From NCBI RefSeq assembly GCF_000247695.1, contig NW_004624747.1, positions 11,471,180 to 11,535,179 on the forward strand: 64,000 bases of DNA. Direction: 5' to 3'. The DNA is from Heterocephalus glaber. Its lineage: Eukaryota; Chordata; Mammalia; Rodentia; Bathyergidae. How positions within the stretch are numbered: position 1 is the first letter of the stretch; every line of letters starts with the position of its first letter. Below the pieces are notes generated by a model. The model did not search any database and was not told the origin of the DNA. It saw only the letters and a list, made by a program, of their open reading frames with translations. Positions 1 to 11,442 of the stretch are shown here, in pieces. The translations under genes and the position numbers were made by a program.

Positions 1-737
1 GCTCTTTGTCCTCTAGTGAGCGCCTGAGCTAATGTGAGTGTGAAGCCCTCCCTGACATGCCTGTGAAGCTCTCTCTCCCAGCTCAGCTTGGGTGGACCAG
101 CACCCACCCGAATCAAGGGCTGGGATCTGGGCTAGTTGAGGCATGTGTCGTAGAGCAAGCACAAAGCTAATTCACAGCCCACCAGCCCCAGAGCTGTCAC
201 TGTCTGATGAGCCTGCTCCAGGGGTGCAAAGTTCCCTGTAAAGATGGACAGTTCTCAGTGAAGGAAATCACTGCCATCTTTTGAAAGAAACCTAAGGTAG
301 CCAGGTCAAGACCAGTCTCCAGCAGGGCGGATGACCCCCATACGTAGCAGGGCAGTGCCAAGGGGCACAATGTTTCAGCCATGAGGTTGCCTCCTCTGCA
401 GGATCCTGCTCCCTACGAAAGGAAATGGGCAGCAGCAGGTGACTGGCAGCGTGTAGTATTTTCCTCAGTCATTCTCTATGAGGTCCATTTGAATCTAAGG
501 GCTGGCTGGATCCACAACCAACCCCCCATTACTTCTAGTGGAGTAGTGGGAAGAGCTGGATGAGGGTCCTACAAACCTGAATTAAAGTGTGCTCACCCAC
601 CAATGAGCTGCATGTCTCAGGCAGGCCACTCCACCTTTCTGGCCCTCTAAGTAAAGAACATGAAGGTGCCAGTGTTCCTGCTTCACATGGCGCTTTACAA
701 ACGTCTCCTGGTTCAAGAAACAAGCTGTTTAGAACAT

Positions 738-945
738 GCCCTCTGGACCCAGATTGCTTGGGTCCAGTTCTACCTTCCCGTGTAAAGCTGTGACCCTTGT
801 GCAAGGGACTTAACCCCTCTGGGTCTTAGTTTCTCCTTCTGGACAGAAGGGGAGTAATATTCTCATAGGGTCATTATGACGATTCCATGAGCCATTGTGT
901 ATAAAGTACTTGCTAAAGTGTATAACCAGATAATAATAAGGGTTT
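738..945 (+). repeat. MIR SINE
   Basis: Has the MIR core on the + strand: a tRNA-like head with 'gtgacccttgtgcaaggg', then 'cttagtttctccttctg', then a 3' part with 'tcatagggtcattatgacga'. Ancient and diverged. Confidence 0.6.
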
Positions 946-1116
946 AAAGAATAAATGGGAAAAGACTTTACACAAACTGTAAGGTGTTATCTTGTGTATT
1001 TACCAGGAAGTACTTTAAGAAAACTAAGTGTATGGTTTGTGACTGGATTTGTATTTGAAACCCATTGGCTTGGGTTCCTGGGTACTCACTTGTCACAAGA
1101 AAACCCCTAGTGGTTG

Positions 1117-1204
1117 GGTGGAGCCCTGTCCACAGAAGGGTGGGCCACAGACTCTGTAGACTGACCAGGAGTGGGAAGGACCCTCCTGTGGACAGGGCTC
1201 CACC
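1117..1204. repeat. Perfect 19-bp inverted repeat, 50-base loop
   Basis: Arms 1117-1135 (ggtggagccctgtccacag) and 1186-1204 are exact reverse complements. After one mismatch the stem continues for five more pairs (1137-1141 with 1180-1184). It lies 166 bases upstream of a WSCD2 exon, so the pre-mRNA could fold a stable hairpin. Confidence 0.9.
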
Positions 1205-1370
1205 TTGCCAATGCCCATAACCTTCGGTCTCCCATTCTTCCCAGAGGCAGAAATTGGTACCGGAAGCTCAACAAGGCCACTGGCCAACAGCCAGAGCACA
1301 CAGAGGCTTCCTCCTGTAACCCTGTCAGCTTTGTCCCCAGCCACATCTGACTTTTCTCCTTTCCCCAAAG

Positions 1371-1485
1371 CCAAGTACATCGGCTGCTACCTGGATGACA
1401 CCCAGAGTCGGGCCCTGAGAGGTGTATCCTTTTTTGACTACAAAAAGATGACCATCTTCCGTTGCCAGGACAACTGTGCAGAAAG
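1371..1485 (+). CDS. WSCD2: WSCD2 exon: first half of WSC domain 1
   Basis: Acceptor ccccaaag at 1370 and donor gaaag|gtaggg at 1486. The exon opens with the last two bases of an Ala codon, then reads KYIGCYLDDTQSRALRG, followed by a stretch ending in RCQDNCAE, and closes with the first two bases of an Arg codon. It carries cysteines 1-3 of the eight that define a WSC domain, a cysteine-rich fold thought to bind carbohydrate. The next exon supplies the remaining five cysteines. Upstream coding sequence (anchor and stem) is outside the window. This segment appears unchanged from the vertebrate consensus as I recall it, so strong constraint is likely. The open frame continues 5' of 1371 to an ATG at 1205, but that part is intronic. 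Confidence 0.95.
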
Positions 1486-2792
1486 GTAGGGCCCTGATAC
1501 CCCCTGACTGGTCCATCCAACCCCTTCCTCCTCAGGGTCCTACCACGATGTTCTCCGTCTTGCTGTGGGGGGCTGTGTCAGAGGATGACCCCTGACCATG
1601 AGGAAATGGTGATGCAAGGGTGTGTGTGTGTGTGTGTGTAAATTTACTTACATTTGCTTGAGCAAGATTGTTCAAGAATTGGTCGGTGGGAGTTTGTGAT
1701 AGTGCAACTATGTGAAATTTGTGTGTGTGTATGCACACGCGGGCCTGGGAGTGAGTTTGTGGTATACAGTGTGTAGGACAGCTGGTTATGTTTGTGAGCC
1801 TAACACCAATCCTTGATGATCTTTCAGTAATTGTGGTGGTGTGCGGAGGAGTCTTTGTGAATATGTGTGTGAGGTTCCAGAATTGTGCTTGTACGTGCAG
1901 GTAGCTGATTGCATTGCTGAATGTGCAGCACTGCACTGACAATGTGCAGAGTTATCAGCAACTGCACACAACTTGCAAAGGCATGATCGAGTGTGCATGT
2001 GTCTCCTGGGCAAGTGTAAACATGAGACTTGTGGGACGTCTGTGTGGAGGAAGAAACAGGGGCTTGGGTGTAGCGAATATCTCATGGTCTCTGAGCACAG
2101 AGAGCCCTTGATTTTCTCCCAAAGAGAAACACTCTCTTATACAGACAGGGTTTCCAGTCTAAGAGGATATGGTTTTGAATAGAACATGCTCTGGTGCAGG
2201 TGGGATGGAGTTGACTTCTCAAGAGTGGATGAGTCCCCAAAGGGTTGGTGATCAGGGTCCCTGGGGTGCTGTGGGGCTGAGCTGACCTCCTCTATTTACC
2301 TCCGGGGTCCTTTGACCTATGGCAGCTCTTGAAGAGGCTTCTGATTGCAGACTCCAGCCAGCTGGCTCTGGTGGTCGCAAGCTCTGCTGACCTCAGCTGC
2401 ATGGCTGGTGTGGAAATGGGCAAGCGAGTGGCCACTGAGGAACGTTTCCTCCTGTCTCTGATTAGGAAACACTCACTGATCAGCTGCCTGAGGAGCCCAC
2501 CACTGAGGTCCTGAGCCCAGGACCCTCTCCAACTAGGGAAGGACCACAAGTCCTTGATGATGTGGATTTATTAATTAATTTGCCAAATCATGGGGAGACA
2601 GAGATGGATTCCACACAGCCCCTCTCCTCATGGAGCTTACAACCTGAAAGGGAAGACAGACAAGTGATCAGAAAGGACCATAGGGGAGAGAAGAGTGGAT
2701 ACAAGATTCTCACAGAGATGGTAATGCAGAAGAGGTCTCACCTGTTGAGTGCTGGAAAGGACTTCTCAGAAGTGGTAGCAATGAAGTGTTGG

Positions 2793-2998
2793 AAGCAGGG
2801 CACGGGGACACATACTTGTAATCCAGCACTCCTGGAGGCTGAGACAGGAGGATAGCAAGTTCAAGCCAGCCTGGGCAACTTAGCAAGACCCTGCCTCAAA
2901 ATTTAAAAAGAAAAGAAAAAACGGGGGGCTGGGAATGTAGCTCAGTGCAAAGGCCCTAAATTCAATTCCTTGTGCTGGAAAAAAGAAGAAGGAAGGAA
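2793..2998 (+). repeat. B1-dID composite SINE
   Basis: A B1 half (gaggctgagacaggagg, then 'agcctgggcaacttagcaag') is followed by an A-rich linker and an ID half (gctgggaatgtagctcagtg) with a GA-rich tail. The B1-plus-ID order is typical of squirrels and related rodents. Confidence 0.85.
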
Positions 2999-3129
2999 GA
3001 AAGGGTTGGAGCTACTCAAGCAGTTCCACTCAGTTCAGCAAGTACTGATTGGCTGTCCAAGTATCCTGGAGATGAAGGGGTGAGGGAGCCGCAGCCCTGC
3101 CCTCGGGTATGAGCAGGCTTGGGCCAGAG

Positions 3130-3285
3130 AACAGTAACAGCTTACACTTTGGCAGCACTTGCTGTGTGTGAGCTCTGTTCTAAGCACTCTGCAAATATCA
3201 AGTCTTTAATCTCACAAGGCCCCTATGAGGCAGGAATAGTATAAACCACACTCCACAGCTGAGGAAACTGGGGCATGGAGACATT
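3130..3285 (-). repeat. MIR SINE
   Basis: Reverse-orientation MIR: 'gctctgttctaagcactctg', 'cctatgaggcagga', then 'gctgaggaaactggggc'. Confidence 0.65.
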
Positions 3286-3505
3286 TGGCTCGATGGGTGC
3301 ACTGAGCAGAAAATGCGATACAGAAGCAGGGGAGTCAAGAAGGTGGAAGAAATACAGGGCTCCCCATGGAGGGTTCAGGACAAATTACAAAAGTGAGGCT
3401 GAGCTGGGTTTTGAAGAATGAATAGGAGTTTTATAGGTAGTCACAGCAGGATGTGTGGAAGGAAACATCGCATCTTGAAGCAGGAATCAGAATGGGGGGT
3501 GCCTA

Positions 3506-3621
3506 GGCCTGCTCCTTTTATTTTTTGGATACCCGGGATCAAATTCTGGTACCTTCCATTTTTGAGGCAGGTGGCAGAACCACTGAGCTAAATCCTTGGC
3601 CCCTCGGCCTGCTCCTTTTAT
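3506..3621 (-). repeat. ID SINE with 16-bp target-site duplication
   Basis: An inverted ID element (tail, then 'gatcaaattctggtacc', then 'ccactgagctaaatcc') is bounded by exact 16-base direct repeats at 3506-3521 and 3606-3621 (ggcctgctccttttat). A clear LINE-1-driven insertion, apparently into a MaLR LTR remnant. Confidence 0.9.
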
Positions 3622-3810
3622 AACAGTCCTCTCACAGGAAGCACCAAGGGTTGCATGGGCAGTACCGTAATCTCTTTCACTGTCTTGCCTCCCAGTGACC
3701 CAAGGGCTTTCTACTAGGCTCACCTCTTAAAGGTTTCACACTACCCTGAGACCCAGCTTTTAACATGTGGGCCCTTGGGGAACACTCAAAGCCTATCCAA
3801 ACCATAGCAC
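3622..3810 (-). repeat. ORR1-like MaLR LTR fragment
   Basis: The end of an inverted MaLR LTR: 'acatgtgggcccttgggg' then 'ccaaaccatagca'. The same ending recurs in the complete copies elsewhere in the window. Non-coding remnant of an ERVL-MaLR element. Confidence 0.65.
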
Positions 3811-3831
3811 CTCAGTAAGTACAAACCATCT

Positions 3832-4371
3832 GTGTTAGTCAGTTTTCCATAACTATAATAAAATACCCAAGGCTCATAGACACCAAAGGTTTATTTGGCT
3901 CACAGGTTCAGAGTTTCCACAATGGATTTTCCCCATTGTTTGGGCCCATGGTGAGGCAGTGCATCATGGTGGGAGCATGTGGTAGAGCAAAATTTCTTAC
4001 CTGTGGGCCAAGGAACAAGAGAAAAAGAGAAAGGGGCTAGGGTCCCCCAGGCCCTTCAATCTCACACTCCCCCAGTTGCCTAAGGATGGCCCTGCAGCTT
4101 CCACCTTTTTTTTTTTTTTCTTTTGAGACAGGGTCTTGCTATGTAGTTCAGGCTGGCCTTGAACTCACTGTGTACCCCAGGCTGTCCCCAAACTCACAGC
4201 AATCCTCCTGCCTCAGCCTCCCGAGTTGTGGGATAACAGGCATGCACCACCACACCCATCTGGTCCCACCTTTTAAAGGTTCTACCACTTCTAGGTAGCA
4301 ACACTCTGAGGACCAAGCTCCAAGACTCCAGTATGAGCCTTTGAGAGACACTCAAGATACAAACTACAGCA
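3832..4371 (-). repeat. ORR1-like MaLR LTR, split by a B1
   Basis: Inverted LTR beginning tgttagtcagttttcc, with 'ggtttatttggctcacag' and ending 'atacaaactacagca'. Interrupted at about 4110-4263 by a younger B1. No internal viral sequence beside it, so it is a solo LTR. Confidence 0.75.
4110..4263 (-). repeat. B1 SINE inside the MaLR LTR
   Basis: Inverted B1 with poly-T (tail) first, then 'gagacagggtcttgctatg' and 'cctcctgcctcagcctccc'. It is flanked by near-identical ttccacctttt / tcccacctttt, the probable target-site duplication. Confidence 0.85.
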
Positions 4372-4377
4372 CCTTTC

Positions 4378-4505
4378 TTCTATCTTCTATTCATCAGCAG
4401 TCACTAAGTTCAGCCCAATCTCAAAGCAGAGGAGTGATGTAAATTCCACTCCTTCCAGGAAGGGGTGCCCACGATTTGGTGAACACATTTTGGAAGCACC
4501 GTCCT
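4378..4505 (-). repeat. MLT1-like MaLR LTR fragment
   Basis: Matches the end of old MLT1-type LTRs: 'agtcactaagttcagccca', 'aaattccactcc', 'gtgaacacattttggaagca'. Family assignment is from memory of the consensus. Confidence 0.5.
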
Positions 4506-5322
4506 CCTGATCCACGACATCTTCCAGCCTGCTTGCTCTTTCCCTGGCCCAGAAACTGTCAAACCCTGTCCTGCATGGGTTTCCCTGCCTCTGCTCTCCA
4601 CCTCCGAGAACCAGGGGTGAAAGAGAAAGAGAGACTGCGGCAGGCAGGTGGAGGAGCCTGGCTGAGCCCCAGGATTTTGCTGGGAGTCAGATACCAAGAT
4701 GCTCAGATCGCCTGTGCTTCCCTGGCTGCATGTTCCTGGGGGAGCAGGTAGGTAGGTAGAACAATGTCACCTGCCACCCCACGGCATGTAGAGGCTGAGT
4801 CAGCCCCTCCAGCCAGCACACTGCCATCCAGAGTGAGATGCAAGCTGACAGTCCCCACTGGGGGCTTCATGGGACCTGTGGTTTGCAGGCTGCTCCCTGA
4901 AGAGTCCTCTGGAGAATGTCCCAGAGGCTGCGCTGGATGAAAGAACCCTGCGGGGTTTGCCTTATCCTCTCTCTCCATCCTCACCCAGTGCCTGAGCAAG
5001 CAGAGCTCTCCATTTGTTTACAGACCGAGTATCTACTGAGAGCCTTTTTAGGAAATGATTCCATGACTATGAAAAAAATAGCTGATAACCTTACAGTCCT
5101 GGATTTTTGTGTTTTAGAGGAAGGAATTTCTTACTTGGCTGCCTAGGTGAGCTCAGCCGGCCATCCCCCACAGGGCCAGGAGAGTTCCTCCCTCCTCCCC
5201 TTCTCCAAGGACCTGGAGGCATCATTCCTGGGTGATGTTTCCTGGAATAAAGAGGCTGGGCCTTGTCTCATGTCTCCTATAGGGAGCAGCCGAGGGGCCA
5301 GTGGGATGGGGGTCCACGGGAT

Positions 5323-5366
5323 CTGGTGTGTGTGTGTGTGCGTGTGTGTGCGTGCGCGCGTGTGTG
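5323..5366. repeat. (GT)n/(GC)n simple repeat
   Basis: Alternating purine-pyrimidine run, mostly TG with CG steps, 266 bases upstream of a WSCD2 exon. Such runs can adopt Z-DNA. Confidence 0.9.
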
Positions 5367-5631
5367 CTGGGTGTTGGGGCATGTGCGGGCGGGTACGAAT
5401 GTGGCCGTGGTGTGCCCCTGTGGGTCGGCTGTAGGGTGTGTGACCCCTCAGGCAGAGGTGAGGGCAGGTGGCTGGTCCCTGGGGTGTTCTGCTCCCCCCG
5501 GGTCTCCCTGTCTCCACCCAGGGCCGGTCTCTTGGCCTGCCGCCCCCGTCTGTGGTCTCTGCTCAGCGCGTCTCCCCATCCCCTTGGGCTCCAAGCCGGC
5601 ACCTGCCCTGCCTGACAGCGGCCTCCCCCAG

Positions 5632-5816
5632 GGGTTACCTGTACGCCGGGCTGGAGTTCGGTGCGGAGTGCTACTGCGGCCACAAGATCCAGGCGTCCAA
5701 CGCGAGCGAGGCGGAGTGCGACATGGAGTGCAAGGGCGAGCGTGGCGGTGTGTGCGGCGGGGCCAGGCGCCTGTCCGTTTACCGGCTGCAGCTGGCCCAG
5801 GAGGCGGCCCGCAGGT
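5632..5816 (+). CDS. WSCD2: WSCD2 exon: second half of WSC domain 1
   Basis: Acceptor gcctcccccag at 5631. The first G completes the split Arg codon and the exon then reads GYLYAGLEFGAECYCGHK, on through AECDMEC, and ends RLSVYRLQLAQEAARR plus one base of a Tyr codon. It carries cysteines 4-8 of WSC domain 1 and an N-glycosylation sequon (N-A-S). The correct donor is 5817 (gtacgt), because joining T to AT at 18284 restores Y-G-S-A-V-F. A GT at 5815 and a stronger-looking GTGAGT at 5821 overlap it. The exon is CpG-rich, unlike the surrounding intron. Confidence 0.95.
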
Positions 5817-6387
5817 GTACGTGAGTTGGCCCTGGCCCCACCGCAGTGGCTCTCAGCCCCAGTCTCTGCCCTGCGCCTTCCCTGGCTTCTGTCCCTCCAA
5901 GGCCCCACTGTCCCTCTCCAGCCTTGTCCCCAAGGCCAACCTCGGCCCCAGCAACTTCCACGCCCACTGCCCTGTTCCCTCTTGCCTCCTACACCAGCTG
6001 CACCCCACTTTCTCACCCATCTTCTGGCTTCTGAAGCTGGGTTGGAGCCTGAACTGTGCCTGTTCGTCCTACTTTTCCCAGAGCAGACGGTCTCTAATGA
6101 CAAGGACAGTGATGACATTGGCAGCTATGACACTGACAGGACAACCCTGTCCTACGGACTAGCGTGTCTGATCTTCACAGTGGTCCTCAAAATGGGCACT
6201 AGTCTTTACTCGTTCCCATTTTACAGATGGGGAAAGTGAGTCTCAGGGACAACTCTTCAGGGCTTTGTTGGGCTTCTTGGTTTGAGCCTTATAAAAACTC
6301 TCTGGTTTCCATACTCAGGAAAGGAGGAGGTGGAAGGAGAGGACAGGGATCATTGTCCCGTCATTGTCCCCTTCCTGAAGTGGGGGA

Positions 6388-6479
6388 GGCTTGGGGTACA
6401 GCTCAGTGGCAGAGCAGTAGCCTAGTATGCAAGAAGCCCTGGGTTCCTCCTCCAGCACAGGATAGATAGATAGATAGAT
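6388..6479 (+). repeat. ID SINE with (GATA)n tail
   Basis: ID head 'cttggggtacagctcagtgg', then 'caagaagccctgggttc', ending in gatagatagatagata. The A-rich tail has become a tetranucleotide microsatellite. Confidence 0.75.
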
Positions 6480-6509
6480 CCAACAGCTCCGAGAGGAGAC
6501 GGGTGTTTA

Positions 6510-6706
6510 ATAACAGCTTGTGACAGACAGTCCGTCAAGACTCTGCTGTATGCCATATATTGTATGAAGCCAAGCACATGCCCAATTTCACTTACATTCC
6601 CTACTCCTTTTCAGGTAATTGCCATTGTTAGTCATCCCCATTTACAATGAGGAGACTGAGGGTTAATAAATTTAAGTCAATTTGCCAAAGGTCACACAGT
6701 CTAATT
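6510..6706 (-). repeat. MIR SINE
   Basis: Reverse MIR: 'ccccatttacaatgagga' followed by 'gccaaaggtcacacag'. Confidence 0.65.
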
Positions 6707-6929
6707 TTGTGCACTGACAATCCCCGTGCTGGCTTTATATTACCATCTTCAGAGGGGGATTTCTTGGTTGTCACCCAGTGTGATTCCAGGTGACTTTCTG
6801 ACCTATGAGAAGAACCAGTGAGCTGGTAAGGGCTGGAGACCTGGGCTTTCTGGAGATCACCCCACCTTCAACCACTGCGGTCAGTGGGAGGCAATAACAG
6901 ACATCAGAATACTTCTCTAACCCTCTGGC

Positions 6930-7082
6930 CAGTGATTCTCCAATTTGTGTGTGCCTGGCATTCCCCAGAGGAGTCTTGCTTGAGTGTAGTCTGGCTCAAC
7001 AAGTCCATGAGAGTCTGCATTTCTAAAGAGTTCCCAGATGATTCCAGCTGCTGACCCATGGACCCTACTTTGAATAATGAGA
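6930..7082 (+). repeat. MER5-type hAT-Charlie fragment
   Basis: Has 'gccagtgattctccaattt', 'tctgcatttctaaagagttc', 'ccagatgattccagctgctg' and 'accctactttgaataatgag', in the order of the MER5A consensus. Non-autonomous DNA transposon remnant. Confidence 0.6.
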
Positions 7083-7716
7083 CTAAATCCCTATGTTCTC
7101 TTGCCTAGAATATAGTTCTGTCCACATAGGTCAATTTGCAGAAAGTTAACACCTGTTTGCGGAGCAAGGGTTCTTCTGTGTGAATTTCATTATTTATAAA
7201 AATTCATTGCTTGATACTATATGCAATGTTTTCAATCCCACATTTCTGAAGCCCTATCTAAACTTTGCTCTGCAGTAAATAGAGTGGAGTATGCAATTAA
7301 TTTGCAAGCTTGCCAGTTTCTAAAAACAGAAGTACCATCTACCTCCCCCATGGTCACCTCAGTTCAGGTCTTAAGGCCTGGCTGGCTGAGGGCAGAGGCA
7401 GTGTGTGAATCCAGGCTGGAGAGTGTCCACACAGTGGGTTTCTGGTTCAGCTATTAGTGTAATGAGTTTTTAACTTGATGCCAGATTTATCATCCTCACA
7501 ACCAATCCCCTTTGTGCCAATATTCAAGTTATTTTAAGGGTGACTCTTTGACCTTCTGAAAAGATGGCCTCAAAGTCAGAGGGGTTCAGAGGGAAAGCTG
7601 CTGCTGCTGCTAAAATATGCTGTAGATGAGGCAGAGACAGATAACCACGTTTGGGTTGTATATGTCATCAGCCAGACATCCCTTTGGTTAATGTTCAGAT
7701 GGGTGGAAAAAATAGG

Positions 7717-7718
<2 letters not shown>

Positions 7719-7775
<57 letters not shown>

Positions 7776-7786
7776 TCTCTCCCCTA
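7719..7786. repeat. (CT)n microsatellite
   Basis: About 50 bases of perfect CT followed by an imperfect CCCTCTCTCTCCCC tail. Likely length-polymorphic. Confidence 0.95.
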
Positions 7787-9684
7787 GACATGCACACAAT
7801 TGTGACCACCAATATAAGTATAATGGTACTTTCATGGACCATCAGATACTGTTCAATTAGCTCAAATATATAAGCCTCAACACATACATGGAAATCTCTT
7901 TCAATAGGTGGGTTTTGCCTGTGCTGCAATGGGATGGCTGGGTGGCTGCTGGGAGCCAGCAGAGATGCTGCTGGTAGAACTGCCCTGGATGGGGTTTTAC
8001 ACCATCTGAGAAAAACATTTGTGTATTATGTCCAAGAAGACACTCTTTTCTCCTAGGAATGGAGTCCTAGTTTCTGTTAGATCACCGCAGTGGCTCTGAT
8101 TTGTTATTGAACTAGGGTTGAAGCCTGGGCACGTGCAGCTAGATGCTAAAGGAAAATCTAAGCCATATGAACCTTGAGGCCACCATGGCTGAGATTAGAG
8201 TGGAAGCAGCATGGGTGAGAAGGCAGATGCTGGGCGATACGTCCAATTGGGACTCCTGGGAGCTTTTACTGGGCCAGGACACTTGTGGACTAGGTATGGA
8301 GAGGCTCAGTGGGGAGTAAAGCATAGCTCCTGTCCTCAAGGAAGTCACCATCTGGTGAACAACAGACCCAATATGGAAGAGGTCAACCACGGAAGATAGA
8401 AACAGAGAACTGTACAGGCTCTGTCTGCAGAAGCCAAAGAGAAGCATTTGAGCTGAATCTTATTCTAAAGAGATTTCATATGAATAGGAAAGCCGTGTAT
8501 TCCAACCATGGGCAAAAATCCAGAGATAGCCAAGGTGATGGGCTGAATGCTATGTTGGAACACCTTCCTGATTGGTGTCTCCATTTCACACATGCAGAAA
8601 CTGAGGCACAGAGAGCAGAAGTGGCTAATTCGAACAACCCCAGGGGAAGGCTTATAGAGGAGGAAACATTTGATGAAGACTTTGAAAGATACATAAGATC
8701 TTATGGTGGAGAAGGGAGGATATCCAGACCCAAGACAAGTCACCAGGGAATGGGAGAGAAATATGGGCAATGGGGTTGAGTATGCAGCAATCTCTATGTA
8801 ATTCAGGAAATGATTGTCAGGCATGACTTCCAGTGCCTTGGTGCCTCTTCTGGACTGAGCCTGGGCTGGGACCCAGATTTCTGACTCCCATCCTGGGTGC
8901 CCACTCACTACAGCATTGTAAATACCCAACTCCTTGATTTGGATTCAGAACTCCATCTCTTCTGTTTTTCGGGGGTGCCTTAGTTCCAACTTAAGTCCTT
9001 TTTCCCTGACCCATCTCTCCTTTTGCTTTGTTTCCTGACTCTGAACAATACAAAATCTTTAATGCCTTTTCTCTGCCTCAGTGGCACCCTTGACCCTCAT
9101 GCACAGAAGGATACCTTCCAAGTCACTTGTACATGTCCCTAGTATGTGCTACATCAGGCAGAGAAATGAGTAAACACGCCAAGAAACAGATAGGGTGGAA
9201 ATCAGATCCCATTTGTAGAGTTATTAGTTGGTATTAACTCTGTCTCCTAATGGTATTTCCCTGTGCAGTGGTACAGAACTCGTTCTGATTGGCAAGAACC
9301 AAAGGAGGCTTATTATCTCCCAAGCACTACACTGATTTGGGCATCTGCTTGGTGCAGGGAGCCAGCTGACGTGTTTCAGAGGTGACAGGTTGCTTCTACA
9401 GTAGCAAAAGCATTACAAGGTCGGCAGAGTAAATATCTAGAGGCACCCTGCTATTCTGCCTTGACACAGACTCTGGGGCATGTGGACTCTGTGCTCTTGT
9501 TACAAAAGAACCAAGAAATGGACTTCCTCCCTAGTTGGGTTTTATTTTTCAAGCCAGTTTGCTAACTGTGTCAGCAAGTAGAGTTCTCCTCCCAGAGGAG
9601 ACTTCATAGGCTGTTGCAAGGAATTCCATTTGCCTAAAAGGGTCTTGCAAGATTTGGGCTACAAGGTTCATTAGAAATATGCAG

Positions 9685-9779
9685 ACGCTGGGGATTTAGC
9701 TCACTGGTTCTGGCGCCTGCCTTGTAAGAGCAAGGTCCAGGGTTCGATTCCCGGTACTAAAAAAAAACAAAACAAAACA
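9685..9779 (+). repeat. ID SINE
   Basis: Well preserved ID: 'gctggggatttagctcactg' (A box), 'ggttcgattcccggtac' (B box), then a poly-A tail interrupted by C. Resembles tRNA-Ala but is a SINE, not a tRNA gene. Confidence 0.9.
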
Positions 9780-10324
9780 CTAATTTGCAGAGAACTACAT
9801 TGGTCTGGTGAGTGGGTGGCTGTCCGTGGTGCTGACCGCCTGTTACTGAAGCTGAAACCCTGCTGCTGTACAACAGCCTCTCCCAAGGCTCAGAACGTTT
9901 TTCCTCTTGCTATTTGTCAACATTCACCGTGATGAAGGTATTCACGGCTTACACTATCACTGAAAAACAGACACTCGACTTGTGCTTCACCACGTACATG
10001 GTGGGTTTTGTGTACTTGAAAGTTAGAATTTTGTGCGATGCTTTTATTTTATTCTCTCCAGTGCTCCATTCCAACTACTTCTGCTGAGGGGAGCCTCAGC
10101 TAGTCCAGAAAAGTCACATTGCCTTGCATGGAGCATGTCTTTTTCTTCCTTTCCCAGCCCTCTACTTCCTTTCAGTATGTGTCTGGGACTCCTGAATTTT
10201 ATAATTCATAGGTTCTTCTGTGTAGGGAGAAGATGATAGAAAAATTTTCTCCCATATCATAATGGGGAGGAATTGATTTGCTTTTCTTTCTTCAGCTAAA
10301 TCCAGGAAGGCAGGAAAACACTGA

Positions 10325-10535
10325 GGGCAATGTGGGTTTTGGAATCCGACAGACCCGGTCCTACTCCAGATCTCTCACTCGCTCACTGTGTTGGCTCTGG
10401 CCAAGTCCCTGACTCTCTCTGAACCTCACCAGCCTCATCTGTAAAATGGGGGCAATTCCAACTTTTCACAACGGTCGGGGTCACCAAGTTGGATACGTCT
10501 AAAAAGCACCGGGTATGGTGCCTGTTGTAGAGAAA
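10325..10535 (+). repeat. MIR SINE
   Basis: Near full-length MIR: 'ggccaagtccctgactc', then 'cctcatctgtaaaatggggg'. Confidence 0.8.
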
Positions 10536-11199
10536 TGTCACTTTTCTCCAATGAAAACTCTCCAGTTTACCCTGAGAAACACCCAATTTGAGATATTTGA
10601 CTTTCCAGAAGCCGTCGGGATCTTTTGGTGATGTTTAAAAATAGCCAGCTCAAATTCTCCCTGGACATTGAGCCTCTTTGTGCAATTCATTCTCTCTCCA
10701 AGTATAGGTTGCTGGCTACCCATGAGCTGCTTCCAGCTCACTGCTGCTCTTCCTCACCCCCATCTTTAATGCAGTGGAGCTTGGCCCAATTACCCAGGGG
10801 GTAGTGGCCTCTTTCAAACCAAGAAGAACTCTTCCACACCTGCCTCTAAGCTGATGCCTGGTGACATTTACCTCATTTTTGTGAAGCTCCAGAACAAAGA
10901 GATAATAGGACTTCAGAGGTACTTGCAGCTGGTTCTGGCCTCTTCTTTGTCTGCCCCCAGTAAAGAGAGTTGATGAGCAGTTGCTCTGCTCATTTCTTGT
11001 TAGTAAAAAGCCCAAGCTGCTGAGGTCATGCACCATCACAGCTAGCCTGCCAATGAAGAGCTGACATTGTCAGAATGTGGGGCATGGGCTTTTGCAATCC
11101 TTGGGCTCCTGCTGTGGGGAACCCAAAAAGAATCCTGGGAATTTTGCATGGCTCTGCTGCCTCACCACATTAGAATTTGGGCGGGCCTCCTGCAGAATA

Positions 11200-11442
11200 G
11201 TAGTGAGGTGGTAAACTAGAATGTGATGTCCAACAAGATTGGGGTCAAATCCCAACTGTTCTCCCCATTAGGTGGCTTGGAAAGGGAATCAGATCTTGCT
11301 AACTATCAGGGTCTCTGCCTATAACACAGGATAATGGCACTCTCAACCTCATAGGTTGTTGTGAGGATTGAGTGTGTAACACACTTAGAACTAATGATGT
11401 ACAGTAAACAGCTGTCATTACCATTGTTGTTATTGTTTAGTA
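11200..11442 (+). repeat. MIR SINE
   Basis: MIR 3' half: 'caacctcataggttgttgtg', 'aggattgagtgtgtaacaca', 'aaacagctgtcattacc'. Confidence 0.7.

Larger units (their letters stand above)
1..1370 (+). other. WSCD2: WSCD2 intron, 3' end (upstream of first visible exon)
   Basis: No coding exon is recognised here. It ends in a good pyrimidine-rich acceptor (tttctcctttccccaaag) at 1370. It holds an old MIR-like stretch at about 738-945 and a perfect 19-bp inverted repeat at 1117-1204. The 1-530 part shows nothing I can name. Confidence 0.75.
1486..5631 (+). other. WSCD2: WSCD2 intron (4.1 kb)
   Basis: GT-AG intron of phase 2. It holds a TG microsatellite (about 1619-1640), a B1-dID SINE, a MIR, an ID with target-site duplication, two or three MaLR/MLT LTR pieces with a nested B1, and a GT/GC repeat. 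The remainder (about 1641-2780 and 4500-5320) shows no gene; 2560-2740 resembles an old L2-type LINE. Confidence 0.8.

Noticed and set aside
5222..6162. Overlapping long open frames on both strands (298 and 299 codons)
   Set aside because: They run across a GT repeat, intron and the WSCD2 exon in the wrong frame. GC-rich sequence has few stops; no domain is recognisable.
9685..9779. Possible tRNA-Ala gene
   Set aside because: A and B box matches belong to an ID SINE with a poly-A tail; the tRNA arms do not fold fully.
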